From CALBPI01 sp039033995 (lineage in GTDB: Bacteria > Pseudomonadota > Gammaproteobacteria > Steroidobacterales > Woeseiaceae): DNA of 64,000 nucleotides. Made by a program: the position numbers and the translations under genes. The stretch lies in contig JBCCBP010000001.1 of assembly GCA_039033995.1 (NCBI GenBank), positions 186,001 through 250,000 of the forward strand, written 5' to 3'. This document shows, piece after piece, positions 26,568-37,900 of this stretch. Numbering within the stretch: the stretch's first letter is position 1; every line of letters starts with the position of its first letter. The notes under the pieces were generated by a model. The model saw only the letters and a list, made by a program, of their open reading frames with translations, had not been told where the DNA came from and ran no database searches.

Positions 26568-27293
26568 TTAACGGATCTGCAAAATCTCGAGTAACGCCTG
26601 TGCAAGTGCCATTGCAGAGGCCGGGTTTTGTCCGGTAATCAGCGTACCGTCGACGACCACACACGGCTCAAAGTCATCTGCTATTTCTACCAACGCACCA
26701 CGTTCTCTCAACGTTGATTCGAGCATGAACGGCATCAGTTCTGCTTTGTCGGTCGCGATTTCTTCGCTATCAGAAAACGCGCTGATGCGTTTCCCTGCAA
26801 TCAGAAAGGTCTCGTTGGGCAGGCGCACGTTCACCAGTGCAGCTGGCCCGTGGCAAATAGCCGCAACCGGTTTGCCGGCGAGATGCATGGTGCGCACTGC
26901 ATCGGCGACTGACGGATGCGTCGGCAGATCCCACATCGTGCCGTGACCACCAGGAAAGTAGATTGCAGCCATGTCCTCGGTCGTGATGTCGCGGAGCGCT
27001 TGTGGCTGCGCCATGGCAGCGCGCACGTTGGCATCGTCAAGAAACGCCTGATTGACTTTGTCGTCATCATCGCGAGAACTGGGATCGATCGATGCCGGCC
27101 CACCATTCGGTGTCACGAGCACAACGCGAATGCCCGCCTGCGTCAGCACCCACCACGGGTAAGCCGCTTCTGTCAGATGAAAGCCAGTGGCCGCCGCGTC
27201 AGTGTCATCCGCGCTGCCGAGTCGGTCGTGACCCGTCAATACAAACAACACCGTCTGCTCACCGGAAACCAATTGTCGATGCATGCGGCTCAT
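26568..27293 (-). CDS. DJ-1/PfpI-family protein
   Basis: 241 residues of the class I glutamine-amidotransferase-like fold. It has the nucleophile elbow AAICHGPAAL with the reactive Cys, a conserved acidic residue in IYFPGGHGTMWDL, and VLVTPNGGPASIDP near the start. It is closest in layout to HchA/Hsp31-like and yeast Hsp31-type proteins, which act on methylglyoxal or as chaperones. Substrate not determinable. ATGs at 27293 and 27284 are both possible. Its stop abuts the end of the preceding plus-strand gene. Confidence 0.85.
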   Translation of the reverse strand: MSRMHRQLVSGEQTVLFVLTGHDRLGSADDTDAAATGFHLTEAAYPWWVLTQAGIRVVLVTPNGGPASIDPSSRDDDDKVNQAFLDDANVRAAMAQPQALRDITTEDMAAIYFPGGHGTMWDLPTHPSVADAVRTMHLAGKPVAAICHGPAALVNVRLPNETFLIAGKRISAFSDSEEIATDKAELMPFMLESTLRERGALVEIADDFEPCVVVDGTLITGQNPASAMALAQALLEILQIR

Positions 27294-27387
27294 GAGGCGG
27301 ATAGTTTAAGGGATGTGGCGAGGCGAAGCAGGGGGTTCCGCTTCTGCTAAGCTTGGCCGCTGCGACGTAACACGACAAGGGCAACGC

Positions 27388-28524
27388 ATGGGACCATTGA
27401 GTGGCACAACGGTTATCGAGATCAAGGGCATTGGACCGGGCCCGTATGCCGGGATGCTGATGGCCGATCTCGGTGCGGACGTCATCGTCGTGGAGCGGGC
27501 GTCGACGCCCAGTGGTCTCGGTCTGCCGGCGCAATATGAAGTGACTTCGCGCGGCAAGCGATCGATCGCGCTTGATCTGAAGAACCCGGATGGTCTCGCC
27601 ACGTTAATGCGTTTGATCGCGAGCGCCGATGTGTTGATTGAGGGGTTTCGTCCTGGCGTGGCGGAGCGGCTTGGTTTTGGGCCAGGTGACTGTCACGAGA
27701 TTAATCCGGCCTTGGTTTACGGCCGTCTGACCGGCTGGGGCCAGCATGGTCCGTTGTCGCAAACCGCGGGCCACGACATCAATTACATCGCGCTGATCGG
27801 TGCCCTCGCGGCAATCGGCACAAAGGCAGCGCCGGTGCCGCCGCTTAATCTCGTGGGTGACTACGCAGGCGGCAGCCTGTTTCTGGTGATCGGCGTGCTC
27901 GCCGCATTGCTTGTGGCACGACAGTCCGGACAAGGCCAGGTGGTCGATGCTGCGATCACAGACGGTGCGGCGCATCTGATGTCACCGTTTTATGGCTGGC
28001 ATAACGCCGGCGGTTGGCAGCGTACACGCGAAACGAATATTGTCGATGGCGGCAACTATTTCTATGGCGTCTATGAAACGAGCGACGGCAAGCATGTGGC
28101 TGTCGGCCCTTTGGAGCCACAGTTTTATGCGCAGTTCATCGAACTGGGTGGATTCGATCCGGCGGTGTTTGGCCAGCAGGCGGGTCCCGGCGACTGGGCC
28201 GAGAAACGCGCTTTGCTCGCTGAGCAGTTTCGAACCCGTACACAACAGGAATGGTGTGAGACGTTCGCTGACAGCGACGCCTGCGTTGCGCCGGTACTCG
28301 ATTTTGTTGAGGCCACCGAGCACACACACAACGTGGCGCGTGAGACCTACATCGATTTGAATGGCCACAAACAGCCGGCACCGGCCCCGCGCTTCAGTCG
28401 TAGCGCTTGCGTGACCCCGGCAGCCCCCGCCAGTGAAGGCGGAAACTCTGAAGACGTCTTGAAAGCGTATGGCTTCAGTTCGGATGACATCGCCGCGTTA
28501 CGCGAAAGTGGGGCGCTGAGTTAA
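27388..28524 (+). CDS. CaiB/BaiF CoA-transferase family protein, alpha-methylacyl-CoA racemase-like
   Basis: 378 residues. The N-terminus (GTTVIEIKGIGPGPYAGMLMADLGADVIVVE) is the class III CoA-transferase/racemase signature. GHDINYIALIGAL and LVGDYAGGSLFLVIGVLAAL hold the His and Asp that form the catalytic pair in the bacterial racemase Mcr, which favours racemase over transferase. The enzyme would interconvert (R)- and (S)-2-methylacyl-CoA. The ATG at 27388 has AAGGG 6 bases upstream, and the longer frame from 27313 lacks family similarity. Confidence 0.9.
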   Translation: MGPLSGTTVIEIKGIGPGPYAGMLMADLGADVIVVERASTPSGLGLPAQYEVTSRGKRSIALDLKNPDGLATLMRLIASADVLIEGFRPGVAERLGFGPGDCHEINPALVYGRLTGWGQHGPLSQTAGHDINYIALIGALAAIGTKAAPVPPLNLVGDYAGGSLFLVIGVLAALLVARQSGQGQVVDAAITDGAAHLMSPFYGWHNAGGWQRTRETNIVDGGNYFYGVYETSDGKHVAVGPLEPQFYAQFIELGGFDPAVFGQQAGPGDWAEKRALLAEQFRTRTQQEWCETFADSDACVAPVLDFVEATEHTHNVARETYIDLNGHKQPAPAPRFSRSACVTPAAPASEGGNSEDVLKAYGFSSDDIAALRESGALS

Positions 28525-28661
28525 GCGCTATCGTGCGATTGGTGGGTCATGGGCAATGCCGCTGCCGGCTAGGGCATAGCGACATCGAGTTTGAACCTAT
28601 GCTAATGCGGCTAGCCTAAATACCTCGTGCTATTCATCAGGAACAGATTCGTCGCGGCGTC

Positions 28662-29675
28662 ATGTATTCATACCTACGAACGATCACACTGCTCACGTCT
28701 GCATTGGTTTCCAGCGTCGCTGTCGGTGAGTTGACTCTCAGGGAGAGCGACGCGATTGTTGCCAATGCGCATCCGGCGGTCATGCGCAGCATCGTTTCGC
28801 GGATCGGCCATCCGGATTCGCAAGGTTTGATTGGCAGAAATCGCCAATGGGGTAAATTGCATAGTGTCCGCTTCCAATACGGGGCGGGCCGGGCCTTGAG
28901 ATTTGGCTCGGTGACAAACGATGCCAACATAGAGCGACTTGCGATTCAGGCAATTCAGGCGGGTCTCGATGCGGTGTCCAGTGATGGTGTTATTCCGGCG
29001 ACTTTGCCTGCTCATCTCGCTGATCAGTATGACGTGGGTCCTTCTGATCAGGCGTCTGCTGCCGCATTTTTTCTGAGTGATGTTTGTGTTGCCTTTGCGT
29101 TGACCGGAGCGTCCCCCGGCCAGCGGATGACGTTCCGATCGGCGGCCGAATGGCTGGCAGGCAATCATCGGCGATTGATGGTCAAAGACCGCCGTGCTCC
29201 GAACAGATTGTTGATCGATGCCGTCGCTTTTCTCGGCTGTGCTCGCCTGCTCGAAGACACCGAACTTGCAATGCTGGCTGATCCCTTCATTGACGCGGCG
29301 TTGAAGTTTGCCCAACCGGATGGCGTTTTTCTCGAGGCTGGCGGCAGCGATACGAGTTATCAGGCCGTTAGTCTGGTCGCTATCAGTGACTTACTAAACC
29401 TCGGCTACGACGGTGAATATGCGGCATCGCTCCGACTGGCCTATCGGCGCGGCGTTGACTGGCTGCGTGACCGGGTCCAGTCCGATGGTCAACTGGATTC
29501 TTCTGGCAACACGCGAACCTGTGCGAATGAAGCGTTCCTCGGCAAGACCAAGTTGGTGGATGTGCGGGAAGTCGCGAGAGCGCTGGCCTACGCCGAGGCC
29601 AATCTCGACACCAAATTCGCGCGGTTCCCATCGTTCATCGAGTGGGTCAGCAACGCAAGAGATCCATGTCATTAA
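28662..29675 (+). CDS. Exported protein of unknown function, alpha-helical
   Basis: 337 residues with a Sec signal peptide (LRTITLLTSALVSSVAVGE). I do not recognise a family. The rest reads as a run of helices with motifs such as DGVFLEAGGSDTSYQAVSLVAISDLL and LRLAYRRGVDWLRDRVQSDGQLDSSGNTR. These recall the repeated helical pairs of alpha/alpha-toroid enzymes (polysaccharide lyases, heparinase N-domains), but no catalytic signature is clear. No partner genes. Probably periplasmic. Confidence 0.6.
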   Translation: MYSYLRTITLLTSALVSSVAVGELTLRESDAIVANAHPAVMRSIVSRIGHPDSQGLIGRNRQWGKLHSVRFQYGAGRALRFGSVTNDANIERLAIQAIQAGLDAVSSDGVIPATLPAHLADQYDVGPSDQASAAAFFLSDVCVAFALTGASPGQRMTFRSAAEWLAGNHRRLMVKDRRAPNRLLIDAVAFLGCARLLEDTELAMLADPFIDAALKFAQPDGVFLEAGGSDTSYQAVSLVAISDLLNLGYDGEYAASLRLAYRRGVDWLRDRVQSDGQLDSSGNTRTCANEAFLGKTKLVDVREVARALAYAEANLDTKFARFPSFIEWVSNARDPCH

Positions 29676-30067
29676 AACTGATCAATGGATTATGCACAGG
29701 CTGTTCAGAACATTGTGAATAGATCAAATCTTGGACCTGCCATCTTGGACCTTCCATGATTCTGAGCCTATGCAATACGGTGTCGCGTGGTGTGCAATTC
29801 GCTCGATTGTCCCGCCGGTTGTGTAGTTCTCAGGGTTTCCATAAGTCGCTCACGTGCCGTACATACGAATCTGAGTCGGTTGGCACGGCAAGCTTCTTCG
29901 CTGCAGGAGCCAAAATAAAAAACTCAACTTAGCGGTTGCACTCTACCGAAAAATTCGTATTATCAAACTTCATCGTGATTTGATCCTATTGCCGCGATGT
30001 AAAAGAAGGCGCTAAAACGGAGTTACTGACTTCCCAGGATTTCACTTGCAACACTAGGAGTTTCGTC
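29676..30067 (+). promoter_or_regulatory. 392-bp intergenic region with a promoter for the AlkB-like operon
   Basis: Noncoding. A good sigma70-type promoter is present: TTGCAC (29936-29941), a 16-bp spacer, TATTAT (29958-29963), giving a leader of about 95 bases. AGGAG lies about 8 bases before the ATG at 30068. A tandem 14-bp direct repeat, ATCTTGGACCTGCC (29728-29741) then the same with one change (29742-29755), lies further upstream. It is a simple duplication or a regulator site. Confidence 0.6.
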
Positions 30068-31207
30068 ATGAAGCTTTTCGTGAACGCACGATATTTGATC
30101 GTGCCCGTGTCATCTCTGGTGACCATTCTTGGTATTTTTCTGGGCGGCCCTCTCGCCTGGACGGGTGTCGTTTTTTTTGCTGTCTATACGGTCATCGACA
30201 CGTTGACTAAAGACATTCGTTGGCGCGCAGAAAAGGACGCGAACGGCGAATCGTTCGGTGTTAAGCAGTTTCAGTATCTTGTCATGTACATCATGCTGCC
30301 GGTGTTCATCGCGCTTCAGCTTGTGCTGGCGTGGCGGGTCTTCCAGTACACCTCCGATGTCGCTATTGCGCCTGCTTCTCTAGGTGGTGTGACCTACAGC
30401 TCCGGTATTTCGCTCGTCAATTTCGTCGGTGCCACGCTGTCAGCTGCACTGTGGGCAGGGCTTGGGATTATCTATGGCCACGAGTTATCGCATAACAGAA
30501 AAGAGGGCTTCCTGGTTTCACGGCTCATCATGGCGCTAAGCGGAGCTTCGCACTTTACGTATGCGCATGTGTACAACCACCATCTGGATCTCGGTCACGA
30601 AAGTGACCCTGCGACGGCGCCACGGGGTCGAAACGTCTATGCGCACACGTGGTTGTCCCACGCAGGTCAATCGAAGTTCTCGTACGATCTGGAACGCAGG
30701 AAACTAGCTAATCAGGGCAAGTCTTCCTTCAGTTTGAGCAACCGATGGTTGCTGGGTTATTTGTACAGCCTGCCATCGATCTTTCTTTTTGTTTGGGCGG
30801 GTGGCCTGGTTGGCCTTGGTGCGTTGTTGGTGGTTTGGATTATCGCCAATTTCTTGCTCGAGGCACTGAATTTCATGGGTCATTACGGACTTATCAGAGC
30901 CGCCAGCGAACCGGTCGAACACCGTCATTCGTGGGACAACGACAATATTTTCACAAGCTGGTTCTTTATCGAAATTGGTCGACAAGGCGACCATCATGTT
31001 CGTGGCGAGACCTACTTTTGGGAGCTGGATGATGTCGGCGCACCCAACTATGGCATCGGCTACTTTTCTTTGTTTGTACTGACGCTTATTCCGCCGCTCT
31101 TTCGTAGGTATGTTGCGAAGCTGCTGGATGATTGGGATGAGAATTATGCCAGCGATGAAGAGGTAGCTATCGCGCGTCAGTTCAAAACTGTCGGCATCCG
31201 TAGTTGA
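30068..31207 (+). CDS. AlkB-like membrane di-iron monooxygenase or desaturase
   Basis: 379 residues with about six membrane helices and the histidine clusters of the AlkB/fatty-acid desaturase fold: HELSHN (His138, His142), HVYNHHLDLGHESDPATAPRG (from His167), NFMGHYGLIR (His272) and RQGDHHV (His309, His310). The DPATAPRG and NxxxHYGLxR blocks match alkane 1-monooxygenases more than desaturases. However, the first and second boxes differ in detail from typical AlkB, so a related hydroxylase with another substrate is possible. It would act in the inner membrane with O2 and electrons from the ferredoxin gene that follows directly. Confidence 0.85.
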   Translation: MKLFVNARYLIVPVSSLVTILGIFLGGPLAWTGVVFFAVYTVIDTLTKDIRWRAEKDANGESFGVKQFQYLVMYIMLPVFIALQLVLAWRVFQYTSDVAIAPASLGGVTYSSGISLVNFVGATLSAALWAGLGIIYGHELSHNRKEGFLVSRLIMALSGASHFTYAHVYNHHLDLGHESDPATAPRGRNVYAHTWLSHAGQSKFSYDLERRKLANQGKSSFSLSNRWLLGYLYSLPSIFLFVWAGGLVGLGALLVVWIIANFLLEALNFMGHYGLIRAASEPVEHRHSWDNDNIFTSWFFIEIGRQGDHHVRGETYFWELDDVGAPNYGIGYFSLFVLTLIPPLFRRYVAKLLDDWDENYASDEEVAIARQFKTVGIRS

Positions 31208-31212
31208 TCGCT

Positions 31213-31548
31213 ATGTTTAGTCTATTCAAAGCACCTGAAGCGAGAACTGCGACCATTATAGCCGGATCGCATGATATTGAATTTACTGTGGAGCCGGGTA
31301 TGACGTTGCTGAACGCGGCGCTCGCGTCCGGTATCGATTGGCCACACAAGTGCAAAGTGGGAAGTTGCGGCACCTGTCGGTGTCAGGTTGTATCCGGCGC
31401 AGTTAAGCCGTACATGGACTTCAGCTATGTGTTGACACCCGAACAGTTGATCAATGGCTATGCGTTGGCTTGCCAGTCGGAGCTGAAGTCTGACATCACA
31501 GTTCGCGTGAAACTACGTAACAAGGAACGACAAAATGAACAGTCTTAA
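31213..31548 (+). CDS. 2Fe-2S ferredoxin, plant type
   Basis: 111 residues. The cluster motif is complete: Cys47, Cys52, Cys55 (CKVGSCGTC) and Cys87 (LACQ), with an extra Cys57. The fold resembles ferredoxin domains of oxygenase reductases but without the FAD/NADH parts. A TTG at 31204 overlaps the upstream stop, while the ATG at 31213 is the natural start. Placed directly after the AlkB-like gene, it is the probable electron donor. A ferredoxin reductase is not in the window. Confidence 0.92.
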   Translation: MFSLFKAPEARTATIIAGSHDIEFTVEPGMTLLNAALASGIDWPHKCKVGSCGTCRCQVVSGAVKPYMDFSYVLTPEQLINGYALACQSELKSDITVRVKLRNKERQNEQS

Positions 31549-31738
31549 AGCATTTGCGTTGATGGCTGCGTGGACTACGTTCATCGCGGTGGTCTTGTAT
31601 TCACTGGGTGCACATTTGCACTATCGCGACGTCTTTTGGGCGTTGGGCATTGCCGCGGTTGTTTTGGCAGCGCATATGGTCAATATGCTGATCTACTTCA
31701 AAGTGGCGGGGAATACGCCGTACAAATGGTTCAAGTAA
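31535..31738 (+). CDS. Small two-helix membrane protein of the AlkB-like operon
   Basis: 67 residues with two membrane helices (FALMAAWTTFIAVVLYSLGA and FWALGIAAVVLAAHMVNMLIYF) and a short polar tail (GNTPYKWFK). AAGGA lies before the ATG, which overlaps the ferredoxin gene by 14 bp. I do not recognise a family. The tight coupling suggests an accessory subunit that docks the ferredoxin or stabilises the monooxygenase. Confidence 0.75.
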   Translation: MNSLKAFALMAAWTTFIAVVLYSLGAHLHYRDVFWALGIAAVVLAAHMVNMLIYFKVAGNTPYKWFK

Positions 31739-31867
31739 ATGACAGTGCAACCTATCCGGCGTTAGCCCTGGGGCGCTTGCCTGCGACGCCTACGGTGGTG
31801 ACACTGGCTTGATCTGGTCGCTTGATGAGCAGCAGCTCAGCAGAGTCGTGAACAACATATCGGTTTA

Positions 31868-31908
31868 CGATAGCAGCCGCGGCGTTTTGATTGCCACGGC
31901 TGCTATCG
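31868..31908. terminator. Hairpin between the AlkB-like operon and the giant gene
   Basis: A perfect 12-bp stem, CGATAGCAGCCG (31868-31879) with CGGCTGCTATCG (31897-31908), extendable past one mismatch, with a T-rich loop. It lies between convergent genes and could serve both directions. No long T-run follows. Confidence 0.6.
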
Positions 31909-31928
31909 AACGATCTAACGCTGTTCGA

Positions 31929-34900
31929 TTACTCGCAAACCGTACGTGACCAGACCAGCTCGACGCGGCGATTGCGGGCGCGACCATCAGCGGTGTCGTT
32001 ATCGGCAATCGGCTGGTTCTCGCCCCTACCTTCAGAGGACAGGCGACCCGCGTCGATGCCCGCCGCGACAAGATAGTTCACGACTGAGCGCGCACGTCGG
32101 TCCGACAAATCGAGGTTGTACTCGGCCGCACCGCGACTGTCGGTATGCGCCAGCACCATCGCCGTATCTTCGCCCGAGGCACGTAGTCGCGCAACGACCT
32201 CGCCGAGGATGGCACGAGAATCGTTCGTCAACGCATCGGAGTTGGTTTCAAAGTTCACGCCCTCAAGCGTCGTTTCCAAGTCCTTGCAGACGGGTTCCAC
32301 CGGCACTGGAACTGGCTTGGGCTCTGGTTCAGGCTTCGCCATCTCTGCGACCGGCTCCGGCTCGGCCATGATCGGTGGCGCAGCCGGTGCGCGCTTCTTG
32401 CTACCGAAGTAGCCGCCGATACTCAAACCGATGTAATAGTGGTCGCGATCATACAAGTCGATATCGCCACGCAGGAACCAGCGATCGGCGAAGCGATATT
32501 GCCCGCCGAGTCCCGCCGCCAACTGAATGCTGGTTTGTTTCTCGAACGGAATACGGTTGTCGCTCGCCTCGTTGTCGATCGCGGAAACGCCTAGTCGCGC
32601 GAAGGCATTCCATCGCGCCTGCGGGTCCTTGAGCCAGCGGGAGACCATCAACGAGGGTGTGGTGTAGTCGATGGTCGCGTCGGGAACCAGCACCTCCAGT
32701 GCCGGGTCCACGTTGCCGAGACCTGCTTCACCGCCGTCGGCGTATGTCAGCTCCAATGACCAGCGCGGTTTAAATTGCCAACCGATAAACGCTTTCCATC
32801 CGGAGTCGCGGTTGTCGTCCGTCGACCAACCACCAGCCTGGCCTTCTGGGTCGACTTCGGTGATGCCGAGACCGACGCCGCCATACCAGCAGTCTTCGAA
32901 CTCGTCCGAATCCGTTGTGCAGACCTCGGGTTCATCCGCGTAGACATCGGCGCTACTGAGGCCGGCAAAGCCCAACATCGCGACCGCAATGACGGCCGGG
33001 GCCATTCGTGTTGGTCGACGGCGCGCGCCGAACAACACGAGTGCCACCAGACCGAATAGCGTCGTCAAACCGGCAGCCCCGGCACCTCTGACCGCCGTCT
33101 CCAGGCGACCCTCCGTATCGTCGATGCGGTCCGGGATGCCATCGTTGTCCTTGTCGCCGCTATCCGACGAGTCCGGAATGCCATCGTTGTCGCTGTCGGG
33201 ATCGATAAAGTCCGGGAGTCCATCGTTATCGGTATCCACATCACCCTCCGTTTCGTCATCTACGCCGTCGCCGTCCGAGTCCTGATCGCGGAAGTTGCCA
33301 ACACCATCACCGTCCGGATCATCCGATCCTTCCGTTGAATCGGGCAGCGAATCGTTGTCGCTGTCCTCGTCGCGGAAGTCCGGCGTGCCGTCACCATCGG
33401 TGTCGACCGGGTCAAAGGCATCGTCGACACCATTGCCGTCGGCATCGGTGCCACCGGTCGCGTCGACATCAATCGCGTCGTCGATGCCATCGCTATCGGC
33501 ATCGTTGTCCGATAGTGGCGGTACGTTGTCGGCTTCGATCGCATCGTCGATGCCATCGTCGTCACTGTCGGTGTCGCGCCAGTCGCCGATGCCATCATTG
33601 TCGGTGTCCGTCGTCGTCTCGATCAGATCCGGAATGCCATCGTTGTCGCTATCGACATCGAGGTAGTCCGGAGCGCCGTCACCGTCGGTATCGTTCGGCT
33701 CCAGTGCGTCATCAACCCCATTGTTGTCGGCATCGGTGCCGCCAGTATTGTCGGGATCGAGTTCATCCGGCACACCATCGGCGTCGGCATCGTTGTTACT
33801 AAACGGTGGTATCTGCTCAGACTCGTCGGCATCGAGGATGCCGTCGTTGTCCGCGTCAGTATCTCGCCAGTTGCCAACACCGTCACCATCCTGGTCGCCT
33901 GCGCTTTCCAGTACATCAGGGATGCCATCGTTGTCGGCATCGAGATCCAGATAGTCCGGAATGCCGTCATCGTCCGTGTCGATGTTTCCGGCACGACCCT
34001 CGTCTGCATCCGAGATGCCATCGTTGTCGCTATCGGTCGCATCGCCGGGACCATTTGGCATGCCGTCTGTCACATCCGGAATACCATCACCGTCGCTGTC
34101 GGTCGTGTCATCGATTTGACCATCACCGTCACCATCCGTATCAGCGTCGGGCGTGCCGGCGATGTCGGGCACGCCGTCGTTGTTGGAGTCGGTATCCTGG
34201 AAGTCCGGCGTGCCGTCGCCGTCGGAGTCCGGTAGCGCACCACCGCCAATCGGCGTACTGCCGTCATCGGCGTAGCCATCGTTATCGACATCCGGCTGGC
34301 CTGCTTCGATCGCATCGTTGATGCCATCGTTGTCGGAATCCAGATCGCGGAAATCGGGCACACCGTCGCCGTCGGTATCGACGTCGAGTTCGCCAATGTC
34401 GTCCGCCACCCCGTCACCGTCGGCATCTGTCGCGCCGGTCTGGTCAGCGTCGTAGGCGTCGTCGATGCCATCGCCATCGCTGTCCATTCCGCTTGGTCCT
34501 TCTGCGCTATCGAGAATGCCATCGTTGTCACTGTCGATGTCACGGTAATCGGGAATGCCGTCGCCATCGGTGTCGCCGATGCCTTCAATCGCGTCCGGAA
34601 TACCATCGTTATCGCTGTCAATATCGCGGAAGTCCGGCAGGTCATCGCTGTCGGTATCGATGGGTTCCAACGTATCGTCGAAGCCATCGTTATTGACGTC
34701 GTCGCCGCCGGTCTGGTCCACATCAAACGCGTCATCGATGCCGTCGCTATCGGTGTCCGTGTCGGACGCCGGAGGCAGGTTGTCGGCCTCGATGTCATCC
34801 GGAATGCCGTCGCTGTCGGTATCGATATCGATGTAGTCGGAGTCACCGTCGCCGTCGGTATCGATATCCATCTCGAAGCTGTCCTGAATACCGTCGCTGT

Positions 34901-37900
34901 CGGAATCCAGATCGAGATAGTTCGGTGCGCCATCACCATCGGTATCCACCGGCGTGAAGTCGTCATCGATGCCATCCGCATCGGCGTCTGTGCCGCCCGT
35001 CTCATCGACGTCCAGCGCATCATCGATACCGTCACTGTCGGTGTCGGTACCAGTCAGCGGCGGCTGGTTGGTTTCTTCCTCCAGATCGAGTATTGCATCG
35101 TTGTCGCTGTCGATGTCTTCGTTGTTCGGGATGCCATCTCCGTCAAAGTCATCGGCACCTTCAATGATGTCTGCAATGCCATCGCCATCGGAGTCGGTCG
35201 GCAGACGATTGTCGACATCGCCGAAGCCATCAGAATCGTCAATCACATCCGGAATGCCATCGCCGTCTGAGTCGGTCGCATCGTCGACTTGACCATCACC
35301 GTCCTGATCTGCGTCTGCGTCATCCGTACCTTCGATGTCATTGGTGCCATCGTTGTCCGAATCCGTATCGCGATAGTCCTCGGTGCCATCGCCATCAGTA
35401 TCCGGTGCATCATCGACCGGCGGTTGACCGGGGTCAGCCAAACCATCGCCGTCATCATCCATCAGGCCGCCTTCGGTGACGTCATTAATGCCGTCGTTAT
35501 CCGAATCGAGATCACGATAATCCGGTACGCCGTCACCATCGGTATCGGTGCCTGCCGGGCCCTCAGTGCTGTCCGGCAAACCGTCATTGTCGGAGTCCGT
35601 GTCGCGCCAGTCGGGCGTACCGTCACCGTCGGTATCCACGTCACCTTCGTCGGCGTCACTTAACGTATCGCCATCGCTATCGGTGTCCTGGTAATCCGGT
35701 GTGCCATCGTCGTCGGTATCGACGGGCTCCAACGCGTCGTCGATGCCATTCTCGTCCGCATCCGTGCCGCCGGTTTGATCGACATCGATCGCATCATCGA
35801 TGCCGTCGTTGTCATCATCGCTGTTAGCCAGCGGCGGTACATTGTCGGCTTCGCGTGTGTCATCGATACCGTCATTGTCCGCATCGGTCTCACGCCGATC
35901 CGGTGTGCCATCGCCATCGGAGTCTGCATCGCTTTCGATCAGGTCCGGGATACCGTCGTCATCGCTGTCGATGTCGAGATAGTCCGGCGTCATATCCTCA
36001 TCGGTATCGCGATCAACCGGACCCTCGTCCTCGTCGCTCACGCCGTCGGCGTCAGAGTCAAGGTCGCGCCAGTTCCCGACGCCATCGCCATCGGTGTCGG
36101 TCGTGCCTTCGTCTTCATCGGCGAGCCCGTCATCGTCGGCGTCGGTGTCGAGATAGTCTGGTCCGTCTTCGCCGTCGGTGTTCACCGGTGCGGTGTCGTC
36201 ATCGATACCATCTGCGTTAGCATCGGTGCCGCCGGTCACGTCGACATCAAACGCATCGTCGATACCGTCGTTGTCGGCGTCGTTCCCGGTCAGATCCGGT
36301 ACGTTGTCTGCCTCGACACTATCGTCGATGCCGTCGTTATCAGCGTCGGTATCCAGGTAGTTCGGATCGCCGTCGCCATCGAAGTCATCATCGCCTTCGA
36401 TGATGTCAGGTACTCGGTCGTTATCTGAATCTGTATCGAGATAATCCGGTGTGCCGTCGCCATCGAAGTCGTCCGGTTCAAACGCGTCGTCCACGCCGTC
36501 ATTGTTGGCGTCGGTGCCACCGGTTTGATCGACATCTACCGCATCGTCGATGCCGTCACCGTCGGTGTCTTCACCGGTTAATGGCGGTAATGACCGAATC
36601 TCATCGGCATCATCGATACCGTCATTATCGGAGTCGGTATCTTCATTGTCGGGGATGCCGTCGCCATCGCTGTCGCCGGTGCCCTCGATGCTATCGGGGA
36701 TACCATCGCCGTCCGTATCTGTCGGCAAGCGGTTGTCGTTGTCTCCGAAGCCATCGTCGCCGTCGACGACATCCGCGATGCCGTCACCGTCGCTGTCAGT
36801 TGGATCGTCGATACGACCATCGTTGTCCTGATCGGCGTCCGCGTCTGGCGTCCCATCGATATCGAAGGTGCCGTCTTCGTCCGAATCGAGGTCGCGATAG
36901 TCATCCGTGCCATCACCATCGGTATCCGGCACGTCATCGCCGCCGATCGGTGTCTGACCAGCGTCAGCCTGACCGTCGCTGTCGTCATCGGTCAGACCTG
37001 CTTCGTCAACATCATTGATGCTGTCGTTGTCCGAATCGAGATCACGATAGTCAAACACACCGTCACCGTCGGTGTCGGTGCCGGCCGGACCTTCGGCGCT
37101 GTCAAGAATGCCATCGTTGTCCGAATCGAAATCGCGCCAATCAGGCGTGCCATCGTCATCGGTATCGACGGTGCCTTCATCGGCGTCGTCGAGCGTATCG
37201 CCGTCGCTGTCCGTATCCTGGAAGTCTGGCGTGCCATCGTCGTCGGTATCGACAGGCTCAAAGCGATCGGCGATGCCGTCACTATCGAGGTCGTCTCCGC
37301 CTACCACGTCCACGTCAATCGCATCGTCGATGCCATCGTTGTCGGCGTCATTGTCTGCCAGAGGCGGCACGTTGTCGGCCTCGGTGCTGTCCGGGATGCC
37401 ATCGTTGTCGCTGTCGGTCTCGCGGCGGTCCGGCGTACCATCGCCATCGGAGTCAGCAGCGCTTTCGATCAGGTCCGGAATACCATCATCGTCGCTATCG
37501 ATGTCCAGATAATCGGGTGTTGTGTCTTCATCGGTATCGCGATCGGCCGGGCCTTCGTCCTCGTCACTGACGCCGTCCGCGTCAGAATCGAGGTCGCGCC
37601 AGTTGCCGACGCCGTCGCCGTCCGTGTCGACCGTACCCTCATCTGCGTCGAGCAGGCTGTCGCCGTCCGCATCGGTATCGAGGTAGTCAGCGCCATCACT
37701 GCCGTCAGTATTGACAGGCTCGGTCGTATCGTCGATGCCATTTCCGTTCGCGTCTGGACCACCGGTGACGTCGACGTCGAAAGCGTCGTCGATGCCGTCG
37801 TTGTCGGCGTCGTTATCGGCGAAGTCGGGCACGTTATCTGCCTCGACAGAATCCGGGATGCCGTCGTCATCAGAGTCGGTGTCTAGGTAGTTCGGTGAAC

